From: Gemmatimonadota bacterium | GTDB lineage: Bacteria > Gemmatimonadota > Gemmatimonadetes > Gemmatimonadales > Gemmatimonadaceae | Reading direction: 5' to 3' | Assembly (NCBI GenBank): GCA_016194585.1 | Contig: JACQBG010000034.1 | Coordinates: forward strand, 1 to 50,146 | DNA: 50,146 nt | Shown: positions 49,916 to 50,146 of the stretch, piece after piece | Position numbering within the stretch: the stretch's first letter is position 1 | Layout: every line of letters begins with the position of its first letter | Program-made: the position numbers and the translations under genes | The notes under the pieces: model-generated | Told to the model about the DNA's origin: nothing | What the model saw: only the letters and a program-made list of their open reading frames with translations | Database searches by the model: none

Positions 49916-50146
49916 GGGGTAAACCGCGAGACGGTGATCGCCGTCGAGCAGCTCGGGCTCGTCGCGATCACGACGCCGGTGTGCAGTCCCGAGTCGAACG
50001 GGATCTCGGAAGCGTTTCATCACACCCTCCGTCGTGATTACGTGGCGGGCGCAGATCTCAGCAGTGCCGCGGCCGTGCTCGCGCAGCTCCCGCAGTGGAT
50101 CGCGGATTACAACCATTTCGCGCCGCACTCGAGCCTCGGGATGCGA
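49916..50146 (+). pseudogene. C-terminal part of another IS3-type transposase (runs off the window)
   Basis: The frame reads ETVIAVEQLGLVAITTPVCSPESNGISEAF then HTLRRDYVAGADLSSAAAVLAQLPQWIADYNHFAPHSSLGMR, the last part of an rve domain including the catalytic Glu region. The 5' portion is absent and is not found left of the neighbouring IS, so this is a remnant, perhaps cut when that IS arrived. The true end lies beyond 50146. Confidence 0.8.

Overview
The window is very GC-rich chromosomal DNA from a Gram-negative-type bacterium, with outer-membrane proteins, an RND efflux system, lipoproteins and ECF sigma signalling. The gene style fits Gemmatimonadota: several DUF4097 proteins behind an ECF sigma/anti-sigma pair, a large secreted S9 peptidase, and an imuA-imuB cassette. 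The phylum is inferred from style, not proven. No rRNA, tRNA or CRISPR array was seen.

Layout. 1-2333: imuB (runs off the left edge) and imuA on the minus strand, both carrying in-frame palindromic repeat DNA. 2495-8853: a less GC-rich island made of two abutting transposon-like units that share the 16-bp terminal repeat CACTACTTCGCCACTT and have CTAG at all three borders. The first holds a decayed IS701-like transposase and two passenger genes. The second has no transposase and carries a hipBA toxin-antitoxin operon. 9262-12423: an interrupted membrane glycosyltransferase-like gene, then a coupled xdhC/pterin dehydratase pair. 12508-17359: a BI-1 family membrane protein, and an ECF sigma/anti-sigma operon running into DUF4097 genes. 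17592-26798: a membrane-anchored small protein, a methyltransferase/helicase pair (helicase interrupted by one TAG), a HAD phosphatase, a GT2 glycosyltransferase and a dicarboxylate symporter.

26963-35924, plus strand: NUDIX hydrolase, PAP2 phosphatase, an OmpR-type response regulator with a KdpD-like truncated kinase, and a heavy-metal-type RND tripartite efflux set. 36135-39269: an S9 peptidase framed on both sides by copies of one long inverted-repeat element. 39533-43028: a manganese/iron module, with an outer-membrane protein divergent from an Nramp-UspA-DtxR operon across a 28-bp gap holding a DtxR-like operator. 43129-47050: YceI, and a Band-7/ribbon-helix-helix/hydrolase/DUF1648 operon headed by a 24-bp near-perfect palindrome. 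47051-50146: less GC-rich mobile debris with an integron-integrase-like fragment, an intact-looking IS3-family element with a frameshift heptamer, and the end of another IS3-type transposase.

The main novel leads are the modular palindromic repeats inside imuA and imuB, the tandem CTAG-bounded elements (one a transposase-free cassette carrying hipBA), the paired palindromic elements around the peptidase, the compact divergent Mn/Fe promoter, and the methyltransferase-helicase pair as a possible defence locus.
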